Of a DNA stretch of 64,000 nt, positions 1 to 11,597 are shown one piece after another. Position numbers and translations under genes: made by a program. Under the pieces are notes generated by a model. The model saw only the letters and a list, made by a program, of their open reading frames with translations. It had not been told where the DNA came from and ran no database searches. Source of the stretch: Pyxicephalus adspersus (lineage: Eukaryota; Chordata; Amphibia; Anura; Pyxicephalidae); the NCBI RefSeq assembly GCF_032062135.1, contig NC_092859.1:85222511-85286510 (forward strand), read 5' to 3'. Each line of letters begins with the position of its first letter. The stretch's first letter is position 1.

Positions 1-12
1 ATTTGTCAGTTG

Positions 13-56
13 TATGTATGTATGTATGTATGTATGTATATATACATGCGTGTGTA

Positions 57-118
<62 letters not shown>
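13..118. repeat. compound microsatellite (TATG/TG/TA)
   Basis: Consecutive runs of TATG, TG and TA units in the intron upstream of the first visible gns exon. Confidence 0.9.
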
Positions 119-120
<2 letters not shown>

Positions 121-919
121 TGAGCTAAAAAAAGAGATTTAATTGCTAAGAGATTTTTAATCCTTAATTATTGTTCTTGCTTTAACTCTCTAAAAGCATT
201 TAAAATAATTTTATGTGATGGACATCACCTGCTATTGTAACTTTCAATTTAGATTTTTTGGTCTGTAAACTAGTGCACATGTTGGCAAGTTTATATAAAA
301 TTTAGACAATCTTTATATATAGGCATTATATTGGGAAAGTTAATTCTGCCTCTGTAGATAAATGTGAAAGGCAGATTTTCAATTTTTTGGTCTTCCATTG
401 GGTAGATATTTCATATTTGTAACTTTTTGTTCTTGTATGACAGTAAACACAAAGATAAGATTTATTCAGTCTTGAGTGTGTGTTAAAGAATGTTAGGGTC
501 ATCTCATGATGGGGTTTCTATTGCTGTCTCTGTAGATAATGTATTTCCCTTTTGATAACACCCAAGATTTTTCAGTGCGTTTTATTATTTTTAAAAATTC
601 AATCCAATGAAGGAAATGGAATGACTCTGTTGGCACTTGGACAGAAAATGAAGCAAACTCTCCATAGTGGAGACCAAACAGTGGTGTTTGAGGAAAGGCA
701 AAAGATACCTTTGACCCATGGTATCCTTTGCCTTTTTTATGCTGGACAAGCTTGCATAGATATTGCAGACTGTCCCTTTACAGCTTTCAAAAGCCAAACA
801 ATGCCCTATTTCCAATCAAGTTGTTGGTTGTATATTTTGCTGCTCTTTTGATGACTTTGTACATATTTGTATTCTGTTATACCTAAAATCATACCCTTCC
901 CGTATTGTTTGGATTGCAG

Positions 920-1023
920 GTCAGTTCTCATTGCCAATAGACAAAAGACAGCTGTATGAGTTTGATATTAAAGTTCCACTCCTTGTCCGAGGACCTGGCA
1001 TAAAACCTAATCAAATAAGCAAG
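920..1023 (+). CDS. gns: gns exon (first in window)
   Basis: Acceptor ...ttgcag at 914-919 and donor gtaatt from 1024. The first two bases complete a split glycine codon, giving (G)[14 protein letters not shown]... to ...PNQISK, and the exon ends in phase 0. This segment lies just after the DNGYHTG-type sulfatase core of the family. I found no gns exon in 1-919. Confidence 0.93.
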
Positions 1024-4000
1024 GTAATTGGACAGAAGCTGCTTTCTTTCTTGATTATTCATATTTTGATTCAATTGTCATTTTGTATCACACATATAAG
1101 ATGGAAGTGTCTAAAAGAAATGTATTGAATATTGGCTTTAGTCGGTGTCTATGACTGGGAATTTGTTTGAGACCTAACCACTAGTTATGTACTTTTTCCC
1201 ATTTTCTAGCCTCATAAGCATATCATAGATTGTGTTCTGTTGAACATCGATGTGCTGTTTTATCGTAATACTTCACAGGAACTATTATAATGGAAGATAT
1301 ATTCAATCGGCTTGAGCACCTTAAAGAAAGACCATTGTACTGAACAAATGCTCAGTGTACTGAGCAACTAATATTCTAGGCAGTATGTTTTTGAGGTTCC
1401 GTGTAAACCACCTCAAAAAGAATACTAAATCAAGAATAGAGTAAGGATATTTGAATAGTTTCCAACTCAACCCAACACGGCAAAACCTTTTCTTGATGCT
1501 GCCCAGCTATATGGTAACATGGGCTGCAATGCACAACCTTTGCCTTAGTGTGTTGGGGTGTCATTGAACATCAATTGCACTGCCAAGTGTTACTGTGCAT
1601 AGTGCAGTACTGTGCATTACCTAGATGTAAACATGTGAAGCCAGCCTTAAAGATTTTCTCAGCTCAGTATGGTTGGCATTGTCAGTTTATTTCTGCAATA
1701 TTCTGTATATAGTAGAACTGTCACTATCCCTTTATTACATAAACACATTTGTATGTATTTTCAAATAAAATTTAAAAGCTTTTTTTAGCATAAGCAATTA
1801 TACAGTTTCCTGCAGTTTTTAAGAGGAAAACACAGTTGAACTCTTTAGTGCAATTATTTGTGCCTGCACCCAGCCAGCATTACTTTGTGTGTGTGATTGT
1901 TCTATTGTTCCTTCTAAATCCGAATGCTGATTAAAAACAACTGCAGCCAGAAAGACACATTCATCTGCACCCCATAAATACCTATGTTTTGTTATGTTCT
2001 CTTTTCAGGCACTTGTAGAGAACATTGATCTTGGTCCAACCATTCTGGATATCGCTGGCTTTTTGCTTTACAGAGAAATGATAATGTTACTTGGAGAACA
2101 GATATGTTGGTTGAATATCAAGGAGAAGGATCCACGCGGACTGACCCCTCTTGTCCAGCGCTAGGACCTGGTGTCTCTGTATGTATCATTAATCAGAAGG
2201 GCACTGCCGTCTTTTCTTTTTTAAATGACAATAACTTTATGATTCTTTTACTTAAAAGAAGAATTAAGCGCATTAAGTACATTATATCTGTTCGCGGTGG
2301 TGAATGCTATACTGTACTGTTGGAAAGTTTTTGTAAAACATAATATAGTAGCTAAATGAAGCAATTGGCCGGCAGCTTGACGTGTCATTTTACACACTTA
2401 TTGTGCTGCCCATTTACTCATCTGGGGATTGTGACATCCAGGGCACTTTCTTGCGAGTTTAGAATAACCAATCTAATTGCTAGGTATAAAATTAATGATT
2501 TTCTCCCCTTTTTGTTTCTCCAGGAATGCTTTCCAGACTGTGTATGTGAAGATTCCTTTAATAACACCTATGCCTGTGTGAGAACCATTTCAGCAGACCA
2601 CAACCTGCAGTACTGTGAATTTGATGATGCAGAGGTAAATGTAGTGTAACACATATTTTACCATTTAACTATATCAAGCTAAATTTTTATCAATATTAAT
2701 AATATTATTATTATTAATCCTATTATTATTAATATTAAAAACAGGATTTATATAGCGCTAACATATTACGCAGTTCTGTACATTAAATAGGGGTTGCAAA
2801 TGACAGACAGTTACAGACTGTGACGCAGGGAGGGGACCCTCCCCTGAAGAGCTTACAATCTAGGAGGTGGGGGAAGTAACACACAATAGGATGGGAGATA
2901 TGTAGTGGAGGCAAGTAGTGACGGTTTCAAAAGACAAAAGAAGATGGGTAGGTAGGTTTGAAAAATGAGTTTTGAGTGATGTTTCAAATGAGCCAAATAG
3001 GAGGAGGAAGACCAGATGTCACATGTGGAGTCACACTACAGCCTCACTGAGTTCCTGTGACAGACTCAGTGTGAAGCTTCTCTTCCTCCCCCCACTTCCC
3101 CCTCACACACTGCCTGGCTCATAGGATACTAAGGAGAAGACAGGCAGGCTAAACATCCACTCAAAGGACCGCAGCCAGCACAGGAGGATGGGCAGCGGCC
3201 CACCGGGACAATGCCCGGTCCTCCCAATGGCCAGTCCGGCCCTGTTGCCAGGTGAGCTGCAAAGCAGACACCGGCACACTCGCCTCCCGCCGCTCCGCAT
3301 ATCTTAATTGCGGACCTTCCCGCGTGCCATAGGTTCGCCATCGCTGGTATAGTAGCTAACCATTGATGGTTAGGAGGGGGGAAAAAGAGAAAAATGTTTG
3401 TATTTTACTTACACTTTTTTTTTTCCTATTGAAATGCAGGTTTTTGTAGAGGTATACAATATTACAGCAGACCCAAACCAGTTGACAAACATTGCTAAAA
3501 CAATAGAACAGGAGATCCTTGAAAAGATGAACCACCGTCTAATGATACTACAGTCATGTAGCGGTGCTTCGTGCCGAACTCCTGGAGTCTTTGATCCTAG
3601 GTAAGACATGTGGGCTCTGAACTATATTGCCTCCGTAATGTAACATTTTGTACTTTGTAAGACTGATTTGTACTCAACAGAATGTTAATATATCCTCTTG
3701 TAAATTAGAAAAGAAATATTGCATCTCTTAATACTAATTGTGTTGATCCACCCTTGAATGATTTAAAATACTTCGACATCTCCTTTACTTGCATAGCAGA
3801 GCAACTATTTTTTTTTTTTGGTATAAATGTTGCATAAACATTGCTCACACCTGGCTTGTGAAACAAGTGGCTCTTTGATCAAGTGGAGTTGGAAAAAACA
3901 GGACTCTGATATTGTGCATTTGGGAGTTGTGTTTGCTTGACTGTGAGTTTTGTTTTAAACAGCTTTTTTTCCTTGCTGACCTCTAAGGGGGAGTGGTCAA

Positions 4001-7000
4001 GGCTTCACAGGTGATTTAAGTTCCTGGCACACTCACCTTGAGCTTGCTCACATATGGCTTGTGAAACAAGTGGCTCTTTGATCAAGTGGAGTTGGGAAAA
4101 AACAGGAGTTAAATCCTTATAGTAACCACAAACTGTAGGTAACCTTTTATAACTCCTTGTAAACAAAATTGTAACTGGGAAAACGAGTGGTAGCAAGGTG
4201 GAAGGTTTGGTTCAGTGCACAATCTGCCATATGTATGCACAAATGGAGCAACAGTTCCTAGGTGAATACCGCTGTGACAGATGTGAGCAAGTCGCCTTTC
4301 TGGTATCTCGCATTGGAGAGCTGGAGAAGCGCATTGCGACACTGAAATCACTGGATCACTTTGAGAGGGTCTCCTGCTCACTGAGCAGGCAGTTATTAGC
4401 TTAGATGTGGAGGGTGGAGAGGTTAGTCAGGATGAGCATGAAGGGAGTTGGCTTAATGTAACTGGAAGAAGTGGTAGGGGCTCCCAGAAAAGGAAGGCCA
4501 GCCCTGGGTTTGAGCACCCTAACATGTTTGCAAAGTTATATGAAGATGTGCATGTGGCAGTCCCAGTGGTGGCAACTCTAGATGTTACTGCTACCCCTAA
4601 CAGCCTGGAGAGCAGCACATCTAGTAGTGGTGGGGAGGGCAACGCAGGAAGGAAAAGACAATTGGTAGTCATAGGGGATTCTATCATCAGGAGGACGGAT
4701 AGAATAGTTTGTCGCCCGGATCCCTTCAACCGAATGGTTTCCTGTCTTCCTGGTGCCAAGGTTCGGCATGTGATGGACCGAGTGGACAAACTACTGGGAA
4801 GGGCTGGACAGGACCTGAAAATCAGTTTAGGGAACTAGGTTTCAAGTTGAAGAAAAGAACTTCCAAGATTATGTTCTCTGGAATATTGCCTGTACCATGC
4901 ACAACACAGGAAAGGCAGAGGGAACTTAGGCAGCTAAACGCACGGCTTAAGTCCTGGTGTAGAAGGGAAGGGTTTGGGTTCATAGAGCACTGGGCTGACT
5001 TTTCATTGGGGAACAACCTGTATGCCAGAGATGGTTTGCACCTAAATGAAAGGGGGTCTGCTGTGCTAGGGGAAAGATTCAGGGGAATGGTGGAGGGATG
5101 ATTAAAGTGGGACAGTTAAATAAGGTGGCAGAAAGGTTAGTCAGGGGTCAGATTAGGGATAGTTGGAGGGAGGGTTATGGATATTTGTAAGAAGCTTCCC
5201 AAGTTACAGACAAACATTGGATTGTGCAATACTAATTGTACGGTAAAACAAAATGATTTGACAAACAGCGATGGTAAAAGCAGCAATAGTTTAAAGAGCC
5301 AGCCTGTTCACCAATGCTAGAAGTCTAGCAAACAAGATAGGGGAGTTAGAAGACTTAATGAGTGAGGAGGATTTTGACTTAGTTGGCATTGCTGAATCCT
5401 GGCTTTGTTCTTCACGACTGAGCTGTCAATATTCCTGGGTATACTCTTTGTTGTAAAGGCAGAGTCAAACGAAAGGGTGGCAGTGTCTGTCTGTATGTGA
5501 GAAGTGATCTAAAAGTGAATGTAAAAGAAGAAATTGCGGAGGGAACAAGCGGCGAGGTTGAGGCATTATGGGTGGAGTTGAATGTGGGGTTGAATAACAC
5601 ACAATTAATGATTGGAGTCTGCTGTAGGCCCCCCAGTGCTAGGGAAGAAATAGAAAATCAACTACTAGCACAGATAGAAAAAGCAGCAAAAAGTGGAAGT
5701 GTTTTAATCATGGGAGATTTCAACTACCCTGACATTGACTGGGGTAATGGCACTACAGCAAAAGGGAGGAAATTTGTGATACTAATACAAGATAATTTTA
5801 TTGTACAGTTTATAGAAGCCCTAACTAGAAATGATGCTCTGCTGGACCTAGTTCTTTCCAACAATGCAGAGCATATAACAAATGTGCATGTAATAGAGAA
5901 TCTGGGTAGCAGTGACCATAATATGAATTCATTTAATGTAAGCTGTAAACAGGAAGTAAAAACAGGAAAGATAAAAACATTTAATTTTAGGAGAGCAATT
6001 TTTCTATTATTAAGGGCGTCTCTCTGTGACTTGGACTGGGAGACAATATTGTCCTCAGAGAACACAGGACAGAAATGGGAATGTTTCAAGTCTGTTCTAC
6101 TAAAGCACACTGGAAAATATATTCCAATGGGTAATAAGTTTAGGAGGCTAAAATGAAAACCTTTGTGGCTTACAGCTGACGTTAAAAAAAAGAAAAAAAA
6201 AAAAAGCCATGAGGAACAAGAAAAGGGCATTTCAAAAATATAAAAATGAAGGTTCATCGCCTTCATCATTTGAAACACATAAAGAATATAACAAAAGATG
6301 TAAAAAGGAGATAAAATGTGCAAAACTTCAAAATGAAAAGACAGATCGCAAAGGAAAATATGGCAACCCCCAAATTTTTTTCAAATATATTAATAGCAAA
6401 AAGATCAGATCAGATCTGAGCATGTAGGCCCCTGTCGCTGGGTTGGTAACTGGGGATAAAGACAAGGCAGATTTACTGAACACTTTTTTTTTTTTTTTAG
6501 CTCTGTGTACACAAAGGAAAATGGCAGAGTTCAAGTCCAAATTCATAATAGCAATGTCACTGCTTTAAATGAGTCACAATGGCTCAGAATTGATATGATT
6601 GAGAAACAGCTGGGAAAAATTAAGGTTTACAAAGCACCAGGACCTGATGGATTACATCCACATGTCCTCAAAGAGCTGAGCTCAGTTATTTCAAAGCCAT
6701 TATTTCTAATTTGTAGAGACTCTTTAATCACTGGCAAGGTACCAATGGATTGGCGTAAGGCCAATGTGGTTCTTATCTTCAAAAAGGGAGCAAAGTCATT
6801 ACCAGGTAACTACAGACACGTTAGTTTAATGTCCATAGTTGGAAAGGTCTTAGGGAGTTTGATAAAAAACCACATAGAGGAGTTTCTGCTAGACAGAAGT
6901 TGTCAAACAAATTTACTCTCTTTTTATGAGGAAGTAAGTAAACAGGTAGACAGTGGAGTAGCAGTTGATATAGTGTACTTGGACTTTGCTAAAGCATTTG

Positions 7001-9274
7001 ACACTGTACCCCACATACGGTTAATATGCAAGTTAGGGTCAATAGGTTTAGAAAATTAAATCTCTAAATGGATAGACAACTGGCCTAAAGATCGCATCCA
7101 GAGAGTTGTAATTAATGATTTATACTCTGAATGGTCTAAGGTTATTAGTGGTGTACCACTATTATCTTTATAAATGATAAAGAATTTGGGATTAAAAGTA
7201 CCATCTCTGTGTTTGCAGATGACACCGAACTATGTAATGGAATTAAGTCCATACAGGATGTCTATAATCTACTAGCAGACCTGGATGTACTGTTTGATTG
7301 GGCAGCCAAGTGGCAAATGACATTTAATATAGATAAATGTAAAGATATGCACTTGGGTGCTAACAACATGCATGCTTCATACTGTCTAGGGGAAATACAT
7401 TTTGGGGAGTCAGAAATGGAAAAGGATCTGGGGGTTCTGGTAGATCAAAGACTTTATAACAGCATGCAATGCCAAGCTGCAATATCTAAAGCTAGTAAAG
7501 TACTTTCTTGTATTAAAATAGGAATAGACTGCAGAGATGGAGACATAATCCTGCCCCTGTACAAAGCATTGGTCAGACCACATCTGGAATATATAGTCCA
7601 GTTTTGGTCACCAGTTCACAAAAAGGACATTGGAATCCATTGGAGTGGAATTGGAGAGATTGCAGAGAAGGGCAACTAAATAAATAAAAGGAATGGAGGA
7701 GCTCAGCTATTAGGAGAGTTTAGCTGAACTGAACCGATTATCCCTTGAGAAGAGACATTTAGGGGGTATATGATCACCCTGTATAAATGTATAAATGGTC
7801 TATATAGAGAACTCTCTTCCACATTACTCACTGTAAGATCGTCTGCAGGAAAAAAAGTTTAAGCTTCGGATAAGGAAGGGTTTCTTCACTGTAAGGTCTG
7901 TGAAAATGTGGAATTGGCTCCCTCAGGAAGAAGTTTCAGCAACTACTATAGATTGCTTTAAGAAAAAGCTGGATGCTTTTCTAGAAGCACAGAATATAAC
8001 TGGGTATTAAGGCTTTAAAGTAAAGATGAGAGACTGTTGATCCAGGGAACATCCGATTGCCTCATAGTATCGGGAAGGATTTTTTTTTCCCCCTGTTGAA
8101 GCAAATTGTATCAGGGGTTTTTTTGCCTTCCTCTGGACCAACTATGTCTTATAGGGTTTTATATCTGGGATATCTCATTTCCCTAGTTGTTGAACTTGAT
8201 GGACGTTTTTCAACCTAACCTATTTAACTATATAAGGACTGACTGGGTAAACTATAAAAAGGAACTGCATTATTGAAGCATTTGTTAGTTTGTGTGTTTA
8301 AAGAAAACCTGTTATTGTAGGAATGTGGATGCTATCATTGCTGAAAACTTTTTAAAATGCTTGCGAGGCATTTGTCAAACAAACCATCCTAGCTTTTAAA
8401 CTTTAATGCAGAACTCTGGTTAAAAAACCCATGCTCTTCAGATGGTGTCTCACCCCCTTTAAAGTCAAAGAAATAAACATGTAATTAGATAGATTTTGTA
8501 GATATAAACTAAAAATGTATTATTTTTTTTTGTTTTTATTATATTCGTTCTTTCACAGTTTGTCTATGCGTTAAAATAGTGACAAAGGTTTGACACAGTG
8601 CTCTCTATATTCAGCTCACTGACATACTATTTCATTCTATTTATTACACGTTTGTAAGGGCTATGGCTGTTATTCAGCTTTGCAAGCACAGACCGCTGGG
8701 GAAAGGAGCATGAAAAGAAAAAATGTATTTAGGGCCATTTGCAGGCAAAAAGTCACTAGTTATATTTTAGGTTGTAAGACTGTATAAAGTAATAATGGTG
8801 TAAGGATTTCAATGAACAAATCCCACAAGATCGCACTTTCAGCCTACAGAGGTGCATTCTCTTGGGATTTAAAGGTACCAGCACTGGCACCTTGTATTGA
8901 GGGAGTGACATTGAAGTGTATTTGTTATCCCTGCATTAGAGCACCCTTGCCACATACCGTACTTTTCGCCGTATAAGACGCTCCGGAATATAGGACGCAC
9001 CCAATCTAGAAAAAAAGATTCTGAAGGATTATTCCCCTTCTGATCACTCATGTGCCATTCATACCGGTATTCCCCTTCTGATCACTCATGTGCCATTCAC
9101 ATTCCTGTGGAGCTCTTGATATCAATGGCAATAATTAGACATTAAGTAATTTTGCTAATCAGCCTTTTTTTTTTTTCCAGGTACCGGTTTGACCCATCGA
9201 TGATGTTTGTGAATCAAGATGAGCCAGGCCACATATCATCTCGGAAGTATTTGAAATGGCGAAGTTTGCTATAG
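920..9274 (+). CDS. gns: N-acetylglucosamine-6-sulfatase, C-terminal part (gene-level, six exon blocks)
   Basis: Lysosomal sulfatase that removes 6-sulfate from N-acetylglucosamine in heparan and keratan sulfate; loss in humans causes mucopolysaccharidosis IIID. Visible coding blocks are 920-1023, 2009-2059, 2074-2178, 2524-2634, 3440-3600 and 9181-9274, ending in TAG. Reading them in order gives a protein closely matching the C-terminal half of vertebrate [23 protein letters not shown], then DIGPT-type and MLVEYQGEG segments, [36 protein letters not shown] and YRFDP. Three N-glycosylation sequons are visible (N-V-T, N-N-T, N-I-T). The catalytic cysteine and metal ligands sit in upstream exons, outside the window. 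The 2009-2178 region is damaged (see the exon entries). The downstream neighbour is convergent. Identity is sure; integrity is not. Confidence 0.95.
2009..2059 (+). CDS. gns: gns exon fragment, 3' end and donor missing
   Basis: Acceptor cttttcag ends at 2008 and the frame opens in phase 0 with [17 protein letters not shown]. In other vertebrates this exon continues about 18 codons (the YDLNKTQMDG-type segment) before its donor. Here, after the glycine codon at 2057-2059, the sequence passes straight into ttttgctttacag, the 3' end of an intron, with no GT donor. Either the assembly has collapsed or the allele carries a real deletion. Confidence 0.85.
2074..2178 (+). CDS. gns: gns exon
   Basis: Acceptor tttacag ends at 2073 and donor gtatgt starts at 2179. 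Phase 0 reading gives [20 protein letters not shown] then [15 protein letters not shown], with an N-V-T sequon. Only 14 bases separate it from the preceding exon fragment, too short for an intron. Reading straight through from 2009 shifts the frame and reaches a stop within this exon. Confidence 0.92.
2524..2634 (+). CDS. gns: gns exon
   Basis: Acceptor tttctccag ends at 2523 and donor gtaaat starts at 2635; 111 nt, phase 0 to phase 0. It encodes [20 protein letters not shown] and continues to [10 protein letters not shown]. The cysteine pattern CFPDCVC and the N-N-T sequon are conserved in GNS. Confidence 0.95.
2696..2890 (-). repeat. short interspersed repeat with GCGCTATATAAA tail, reverse orientation
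   Basis: In reverse complement this contains the ATTGTAAGCTCTT...TAATGTACAG...GCGCTATATAAAT core shared with copies near 41.5, 43.2, 54.8, 56.4 and 62.5 kb. An ATT-rich tail lies at 2696-2740. It is in the gns intron before the 3440 exon. Confidence 0.8.
3000..3355. repeat. GC-rich interspersed repeat candidate
   Basis: A locally GC- and CpG-rich block in an AT-rich gns intron, ending near ccataggttcgccatcgctgg. Its composition differs sharply from both flanks and short ORFs on either strand look like chance. I read it as an inserted repeat of unknown family; no termini could be set. Confidence 0.4.
3440..3600 (+). CDS. gns: gns exon
   Basis: Acceptor gaaatgcag ends at 3439 and donor gtaaga starts at 3601. 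It encodes [20 protein letters not shown] through [19 protein letters not shown], ending with two bases (AG) of a split arginine codon. The following 5.6 kb intron holds a CR1 LINE. Confidence 0.95.
3853..4109 (+). repeat. 52-bp direct repeat in CR1 5'UTR
   Basis: The block beginning ggcttgtgaaacaagtgg at 3853-3904 recurs at 4059-4110 with one or two changes, 206 bases apart. Both lie upstream of ORF1, so this could be a duplicated promoter module. Confidence 0.85.
4198..5101 (+). pseudogene. CR1 ORF1 remnant: zinc-finger-like plus SGNH esterase domain
   Basis: Three frames are needed. 4198-4404 encodes CTICHMY...CDRCEQVAF followed by a short helical heptad-like stretch ([18 protein letters not shown]); a stop separates it from 4407-4838, which encodes [15 protein letters not shown] (block I GDS serine); 4709-5101 ends with [12 protein letters not shown] (block V Asp-x-x-His). 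This zinc-finger plus esterase arrangement is the known CR1 ORF1 layout. Frame breaks near 4404 and 4800 make it a pseudogene. Confidence 0.85.
5290..6156 (+). pseudogene. CR1 ORF2 endonuclease domain remnant
   Basis: Starts around the [16 protein letters not shown] and GIAESW motifs (about 5306-5402), then shifts frame. 5497-6156 continues with [20 protein letters not shown] and SSDHN, the conserved endonuclease motifs including the GDFN and SDH catalytic pairs. It then runs into an A-rich, frame-broken linker near 6180-6205. Confidence 0.87.
6505..7679 (+). pseudogene. CR1 ORF2 reverse transcriptase remnant
   Basis: 6505-7059 encodes [50 protein letters not shown] and [16 protein letters not shown]. 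7209-7679 encodes [10 protein letters not shown] (the catalytic F/YADD) and ALVRPHLEY. Between them the GVPQGSVLGPLL-type motif is lost near 7160 and the frame breaks, so this RT is dead. Confidence 0.9.
7680..8230 (+). other. CR1 3'UTR
   Basis: Non-coding tail of the LINE, with a poly-T stretch near 8083-8090 and the terminal hairpin-like GTTGAA...TTCAACCTAACC region at 8189-8219, the part recognised by the reverse transcriptase in CR1-like elements. Confidence 0.7.
8956..9115 (+). mobile_element. one-ended fragment of TACCGTATTTTTCG-TIR element
   Basis: Left end TACCGTACTTTTCGCCGTAT AAGACG matches the termini of the elements at 11598 and 20793. No right TIR is seen. It contains a 31-base direct repeat at 9031-9061 and 9069-9099 (38-bp period). 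It lies just upstream of the last gns exon. Confidence 0.7.
9181..9274 (+). CDS. gns: gns last coding exon with stop
   Basis: A long poly-T acceptor tract ending in ccag at 9180 is followed by G, which completes AG|G (Arg), then [20 protein letters not shown] and [10 protein letters not shown], stop TAG at 9272-9274. YRFDP is the conserved C-terminal motif. The last 20 or so residues differ from mammalian GNS, as expected for this tail. Confidence 0.93.
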
Positions 9275-10440
9275 AGTAATTCATTTCCTTCTTATCTCCG
9301 AATAAATAACCGAGCTGCTTTATTGGCTGCTTGCTGCCAGCCATTGGAGACATCAGTGATTTGGCTTATCTGTGTAATTTGTGTGCAGGACCTAACCAAA
9401 GAGCGGCTGGTAATGTGAAATCTGTGTCAGTGAATTCTCAAGACTGTATCTTTCTTTACAGATGGGCTTCATAGGCTGTGATTGGTTGGAGGTATTAAAA
9501 AGATATATTCTCCTTTATAAAGGGAACTTTTACTATTTTATTCCTTTCCCATGGCCAATCCCTGAAACACTGAAGCCCACTTTGTCAGTGATCCGATTAT
9601 CTGTGATAATGCATCTCTAGTAAAGGTATTTTTTTAATGAAATGAGACTATTTTTGGTAAAGAAAAAAAAAGTTGTAATTCTAAAATAGTTTAAAACCAC
9701 TAGGAACTTTCTTTGTACCCAATAGTCATAGCTGGTTCTAATGTTGCTACCCTTTTTGGCAGTTTTGTTACTTATCATAGATCTGTTAAGATGATTGAAA
9801 GAAGAACATCTGTATAATACACACAACATTCTTTCTTTTTTGTAAGAAACCTTGCTGATTTGTGGCAGAAATAATACGCTGATCAGAGAGTGATGTCTGG
9901 TTTTAAAACACTTAGCCCCAGTACACACGAGTCAGTTATAACTTCTGATCGGATAGAATAGATGGATTTCAAAGGAATTTGGCTGACCAATTTATCAGTT
10001 TTGGGTCTGTTGGTATATAAAAAAAGTACCCAACCCATGTTGTGTGTTTGAACGAATGGAATAAATCCTCTTTGGATTCTAATTACTTGTTATCCCCCCT
10101 ATAAGGAAGGCAGAATATTGTACATGTCATTGTTTTAAGACTTCTGAGCAGTCAGTAAATCATTTAGAACTGCCAGTTCATTAAAAAATTGGCAACCAAT
10201 CTGCTCATGTGTACTTGGGCTGAAACTCAGTCTCCAACAGTGGTGCTGAAACCATCTAGATTATATTCTGCATCGTAAAACAATGTTTTGGTTTTGATAC
10301 AAAACTCTTGTTGGTTTCCACTAACAATGCATGTTTTCACAGAAGGCTGAAATAATGTGAATCTTTGAAAATGTCATATCTGTGATCGGACCTAAATCTG
10401 TGAAACATAAAGAGTTAGTGGTAACGTAATAAAGTGTAGC
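9275..10440 (+). other. gns: probable gns 3'UTR
   Basis: Non-coding sequence after the gns stop. AATAAA motifs lie at 9301-9306, 10070-10075 and 10428-10433; which one is used cannot be read from sequence. A TIR element occupies about 9913-10222, so the middle signal may belong to inserted DNA. The 3' end is uncertain. Confidence 0.4.
9913..10222. mobile_element. short TIR element (MITE)
   Basis: Terminal sequences agccccagtacacacgag (about 9913) and ctcatgtgtacttgggct (about 10205-10222) are inverted repeats agreeing at 16 of 18 positions. About 310 bp, no coding capacity. The family is not assigned; the ACACA-type ends resemble the 53.36 kb element. Confidence 0.65.
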
Positions 10441-10641
10441 AAACAATGAAGTATGATTTAATATATTAATAAAATTATAATGCAGATTTTGGCTATTTGC
10501 CTAGAAGAAAAAGGATGGTGGTGGTGCTTCTGAATAATTTGTTTGTCGACTAACCTAATATTTTAATTTTCAGCATAATACAGTTTTTGTAATATATATG
10601 CAGTTTTCTTTACACACTAAAGATCAGATAAACCCTAACTG

Positions 10642-10677
<36 letters not shown>

Positions 10678-11590
10678 AACATTCAACAGGGTACAAACGC
10701 TTTAGCCATCTCATAAATGTTACATATGCTTAGGTCTGTGTCTTGTTCATAATGGTTACACCACCTTCTGATCTTTGTACTTAAACTTAGGACACATCAT
10801 CAAGATTCATTATTCTGTTCAGTACAAGCCTTTTTAATATGAGGAAGGGAATAAAAGTTTCATTTCAAAGGGACAAAATGTTAATTTTATAGAAGAGTTT
10901 AATGAAAATGGACCTTGTATACTTCAGGAAATCCTAATCTGTTCCCTCTCCTCTTGCTTCAGCGCTTCATAAAAATTATAACAATCTGTAGAGATTAAAA
11001 AAGAATATACATTCATCATTCCCCAACATCTGTAGTGGAGGGGTAGTTAAAGTTATCTTTCCGCTGACATGATTTCTGAGAGTAGTGTGGAGTAGCCAAA
11101 ATTTGGTTAGAAGACACTTTAGTACAGTGCAGGATCATATTTTTTATTAGATCGGAGCAGAAGGTTGGTGCTACCCTCCCTATGTGCTGCTGCAGAAATC
11201 AGGGAAAAGGCAATAATTTTATCCCCTTTTAAGATGTGTGGGTGTCCTGAATATGCAGTCTATGCCATGACTAAGGTGTAACATTTAAATTATTTTTATA
11301 GACAATAGAAGTTAAGAAATGTCCAATTATATAACCTGCACAGGGTTCTCCACCAAATGATCCTTTATAACCTTGGAGCATCACGTCATCAGTATCACGT
11401 AGTCTTGCCTCTGTATGTACATTTTTTTTTTATTCAGCTAGTACCATATATTTTATTTTTAAAGAAAATGTATATGAAAAATTGTGGTCCCAAGATTTTT
11501 ATTGCATTTAGTCCACTTCATCTCGCCATGTTACTTATCTTGGTGAAAGGAGATGGCCCAATCACAAAGCCAACTGATCTATTTATCACC
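10441..11590. other. intergenic, no gene seen
   Basis: AT-rich sequence with a poly-T run at 10646-10672. An 86-codon open frame at 11357-11617 has no recognisable domain and runs into the transposon end, so I take it as chance. Confidence 0.6.
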
Positions 11591-11597
11591 AAGCATA

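Larger units (their letters stand above)
3841..8230 (+). mobile_element. CR1-type non-LTR retrotransposon, near full length, inactive
   Basis: A LINE inserted in the last gns intron, same strand as the gene. Order: 5'UTR with an internal direct repeat; ORF1 with CxxC...CxxC zinc-finger-like start and GDS-type esterase domain (4198-5101); ORF2 with apurinic-like endonuclease (about 5290-5960) and reverse transcriptase (about 6505-7680); 3'UTR ending in the GTTGAACTTGATGGAC / CAACCTAAC / TAACTAT sequence typical of CR1-like elements. It is broken by stops, frameshifts and an RT-core deletion near 7160. About 4.4 kb matches full-length CR1. The 5' boundary is uncertain by about 100 bases. Confidence 0.88.

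Noticed and set aside
552..1128. Overlapping + and - frames before and across the first gns exon
   Set aside because: Only 920-1023 is coding; the rest is intron with no homology or splice support.
5724..6323. 199-codon - strand frame
   Set aside because: Antisense of the CR1 endonuclease region; no domain of its own.
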